From positions 1 through 64,000 of the forward strand of contig CAZQTW010000023.1 in assembly GCA_964596165.1 (NCBI GenBank): a stretch of DNA of 64,000 nt, in the 5' to 3' direction. The translations under genes were made by a program, and so were the position numbers. This stretch comes from CAYUQT01 sp964596165. GTDB taxonomy: Bacteria > Planctomycetota > Phycisphaerae > UBA1845 > JAFGLZ01. How positions within the stretch are numbered: the first letter of the stretch is position 1; the number at the start of each line of letters is the position of its first letter. Under the pieces are notes generated by a model. The model was not told the DNA's origin. It saw nothing but the letters and a program-made list of their open reading frames with translations, and made no database searches. This document shows, one piece after another, positions 61,780 to 64,000 of the stretch.

Positions 61780-62883
61780 CTACAGCTTGAAGTTCATGGG
61801 CGAAAGGTCCCATCGAGCCTTCTCCCATTCCTCTTCATAAGAAAGGCCCAGATCCGCGAAGAACTCCTTCAAGAAGTCTTGTGAAATCATGCTGTCCTGC
61901 GCCAGCCGCCTAAGCCCTTCCTCCCGAGTCTGGAGGCCTCGCCGGATCACACCGCTGATCAGCCCGTCGTGTTTGGTGAATCCCAGCATCTTCTTATACA
62001 TCGCGTTCTTGAGCAGCGGCATCTTGCAGTCCGACCGCCAGCCGGCTGCGGCATGGTGAAATCGCTTCCATCCGAGTTCGTTTTTCAGGACCTCCTCGAT
62101 CTTCCGCTCGTCGTAGGGTATGTAGCGATACATATCGATGTTCTGCCATCGCACTCCTGTCAGCTTTCGGATGAGCTTGGTTGGGCGCGTGACCCAGATC
62201 CCCTCTACAAACATTCGCCAAAGGATCGAAGGATGGCGGAGATAGTGGGGATTCCGGAGCAGATCCATGCCAATGCCGCGGACCAGGCGGCCCATGCGGC
62301 GCTCGCCGTAGAGCTCCCAGGCGAAATCAGATTCCTCGGGCTCGCCGTTTCCAGTCACGCAGAGCGGCAAATCGTACTCGTGACTTAGCTTTCGAAGGCC
62401 CTTATACAGGCCGAGACGGCAACCCAGGCACATAAACGTTATCAAGCCCGCGGAGGGCCGTCTCAGCCAAGCCGTCAGGATTGGCCGGATTGACCTTTTC
62501 GTCAGGTCGTGCTTTACGATAATGTGCTCAATGCCGAGGGCCTTTGTGGCGTTTGCCATGCTTTCCCAGGTTTCATCCGGTATGAAGCCCTGGTCAATAG
62601 TGAACGCGATCATCCTGAGCTTCAGCTCCTTGGCCGCAACGTACATGGCGTACGTGCTGTCGCGTCCGCCGCTTAGGGCCATTGCGGCATCATACTTGCG
62701 GGAACCATCGAGGTGCGGTTCGATGAACCGGCGAAGAGCGTCCATGCCCAGAGGTGTGGGCTTCTTGTGTTCATACCGTGCACAGTGATTGCAGACCCCT
62801 TCAGAATCGAAGGAAATGCCTGGGTAGGTCTCCGGCAGCACGCACTTCGAACACCGCCTCAAGTCGATCATTGCATCTTGCAT
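61780..62883 (-). CDS. N-acetyl sugar amidotransferase-like PP-loop enzyme
   Basis: 367 aa from the ATG with GAGGAG about 10 nt upstream; the frame is open far upstream but that part is not protein-like. N-terminal zinc-binding Cys set (RRCSKCVLPETYPGISFD, CNHCARYE), then an adenine nucleotide alpha-hydrolase domain with PP-loop ALSGGRDST (about 75-83) and a further Cys pair in MCLGCR. This matches the family of WbpG/LegJ/PseA-like amidotransferases that turn an acetamido sugar into an acetamidino sugar during synthesis of surface glycans. No glutaminase (HisH-like) or glycan genes are adjacent, which is unusual for the family. Confidence 0.85.
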   Translation of the reverse strand: MQDAMIDLRRCSKCVLPETYPGISFDSEGVCNHCARYEHKKPTPLGMDALRRFIEPHLDGSRKYDAAMALSGGRDSTYAMYVAAKELKLRMIAFTIDQGFIPDETWESMANATKALGIEHIIVKHDLTKRSIRPILTAWLRRPSAGLITFMCLGCRLGLYKGLRKLSHEYDLPLCVTGNGEPEESDFAWELYGERRMGRLVRGIGMDLLRNPHYLRHPSILWRMFVEGIWVTRPTKLIRKLTGVRWQNIDMYRYIPYDERKIEEVLKNELGWKRFHHAAAGWRSDCKMPLLKNAMYKKMLGFTKHDGLISGVIRRGLQTREEGLRRLAQDSMISQDFLKEFFADLGLSYEEEWEKARWDLSPMNFKL

Positions 62884-63163
62884 CGCACAACCGCTCCTCA
62901 TCAGGGATTCAAGAACACCCGGAGCTACCCGGGCGTGCCGGGAAAGAAGACGGGCTCGTCCGCTCACACTCCGATGATGGACTTTAGCGTTCGAGAGGCG
63001 GAAAGGCAACGAGCGCAAGACGGAATCTATCACGAGATGCAGCAGCAATCCGGCCGGGCAAGGCAACCCCAATCCGATCGAGGCGGTCAGGCCATGAGAA
63101 GGAGCGCAATCATGTTGCGGTCGAGTGCGGCCACGGATGTTGGGTCTTGGAGCGTGACGCCAC

Positions 63164-64000
63164 TTATCGTATTGCGGCCAAGCGTATCTCGCTCCATTCG
63201 GCCCAGTCCCAACCGTAGTCACCGAGCGAATCGGTGATCAGCGTGAGCAGGATCGTCCGACCGGCGTACTCCGTCATCGTCACCTCGAATGCTCTCCACG
63301 GTTCACCAGGCCGCATGTCGGTTCGCCACACCTCGCGACCGTCAACAGTGATGCGAAAGCCCACGCCGTTCGCCTTGGACGAAGCGCCGTCGCGAATCCC
63401 CGCGTAGCCGGTCAATCGTATCGGCCCCGCGGGCAGTGCGAGCAGATAATCCACGTGGTGTTGTCCCTGCATGGGCGGATGCGCCATCATCGCCTGTTTG
63501 GTCACCCCGCCCACGGTGGCAGCCGCCTTCTGAACGCAGCAGAAGCCGGTGGGCTCTTCCTCCTGACCGGTCTTCAGAATGAGCGAGTCGGTGAACGGTG
63601 CCGAAAGCAGATCGAGGGGCAAGCGTATCGTGTCGGGCTTTGTGAAAAGGAGTGTCGTCTTGCCTGGAATCGGTAGTGAGACGGCATAGCGGGAGTCCGC
63701 GACATGCTTCGGAAGCTGTGACTCCGGGGTCGAGATGATTCCCGCCATCGGGCGTGGGCAGACGATCTCGACGTCCTCAATGCGTGGTGTTGTCAGAACG
63801 ATTCGAGGACGAACCCAGACGGCCCAATCGAAGCTGACGGAACCCGCAGCACCGGGGTCGGATTCAAGGCGCAAGCGAATGGCCTGTCCCCTGAGGGGGG
63901 CCAAGTCGAGAGTGAGTGGCTCGGGCATGGACGACCGCGTGTGCCGTTCCGTGGTCAGACGCGTTTGCCGGGCAACGGCCGACGCCTTGGGCTCGGCGCT
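63164..64000 (-). CDS. Partial: beta-sandwich protein cut by window edge
   Basis: At least 278 codons; the frame stays open through the window end, so the N-terminus is missing. An in-frame ATG at 63928 is not necessarily the start because protein-like sequence continues upstream. It contains two similar beta-rich repeats: LDLAPLRGQAIRLRLESDPG with FDWAVWVRPRIVL, and TEYAGRTILLTLITDSLGDYGWDWAEWSEIRL at the end, resembling carbohydrate-binding (NPCBM-like) modules. Probably the C-terminal part of a secreted sugar-active protein. Function not assignable. Confidence 0.6.
   Translation of the reverse strand, partial: SAEPKASAVARQTRLTTERHTRSSMPEPLTLDLAPLRGQAIRLRLESDPGAAGSVSFDWAVWVRPRIVLTTPRIEDVEIVCPRPMAGIISTPESQLPKHVADSRYAVSLPIPGKTTLLFTKPDTIRLPLDLLSAPFTDSLILKTGQEEEPTGFCCVQKAAATVGGVTKQAMMAHPPMQGQHHVDYLLALPAGPIRLTGYAGIRDGASSKANGVGFRITVDGREVWRTDMRPGEPWRAFEVTMTEYAGRTILLTLITDSLGDYGWDWAEWSEIRLAAIR

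Noticed and set aside
1..64000. CRISPR arrays, tRNA/rRNA genes, insertion sequences or prophage
   Set aside because: Scanned for regularly spaced repeats, T-loop-like GGTTCGAATCC words, transposase motifs and flanking repeats; nothing convincing.

Overview
The window is GC-rich bacterial DNA, almost certainly from a planctomycete (Phycisphaerae-like). The reasons are PEP-CTERM sorting tails on surface proteins, an FHA/Ser-Thr-kinase/WD40 giant paired with a planctomycete-type sigma factor, sulfatase and glycoside hydrolase genes, prepilin-like genes, and very hydrophilic soluble proteins. No rRNA, tRNA, CRISPR array, transposase or phage gene was seen.

Layout. 1-9.8 kb: kelch PEP-CTERM protein, sigma factor plus FHA-kinase-WD40, a secreted unknown, a B12-type radical SAM protein, a mutarotase-like protein. 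10-18.6 kb: orphan HerA-like ATPase, glycerol kinase, transglutaminase-like lipoprotein, glycerophosphodiesterase, GH20-like secreted enzyme. 18.9-24.5 kb: housekeeping block rpoN, recR, ybaB, dnaX, then the large-type SRP RNA directly upstream of dnaX, then a secreted cyclophilin.

24.7-32.0 kb (minus strand) is the most striking region. Seven co-directional genes encode, in transcription order, a Ser/Thr kinase with two zinc ribbons, a small membrane zinc-ribbon protein, a protein with a winged-helix region fused to an ESCRT-III/PspA-like coiled coil (with a strong internal start), two further about 200-aa ESCRT-III/Snf7-like helical proteins, a Vps4/katanin-like AAA ATPase with an N-terminal MIT-like domain, and an SPFH (band-7)-like protein fused to a beta-propeller. 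One of the ESCRT-III-like proteins ends in an MIM1-like motif, the ligand of MIT domains in eukaryotes. Together these look like a bacterial ESCRT-III/Vps4 membrane-remodelling system.

32.4-41.8 kb (plus strand) is a cobalamin locus. A B12 riboswitch with terminator precedes surface proteins (two PEP-CTERM, one broken gene, one with another C-terminal anchor), a prepilin-like protein, a corrinoid adenosyltransferase (CobO type), ThyX, a stand-alone methionine-synthase activation protein and a MetH that lacks that domain. 43.4-48.8 kb is a nitrogen module: glnA, a PII protein, amtB with a sigma-54 promoter, and a NifA-like activator that would work with the RpoN encoded at 19-20 kb. 48.9-56 kb: a small reading frame with an in-frame TGA, a sulfatase, and a TetR-MFP-RND efflux operon with a candidate operator. 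56-64 kb: GntR/LacI-type regulator, large secreted sugar-enzyme-like protein, N-acetyl-sugar amidotransferase-like protein, and a gene cut by the window edge.

All family assignments come from reading motifs by eye; no database search was run.
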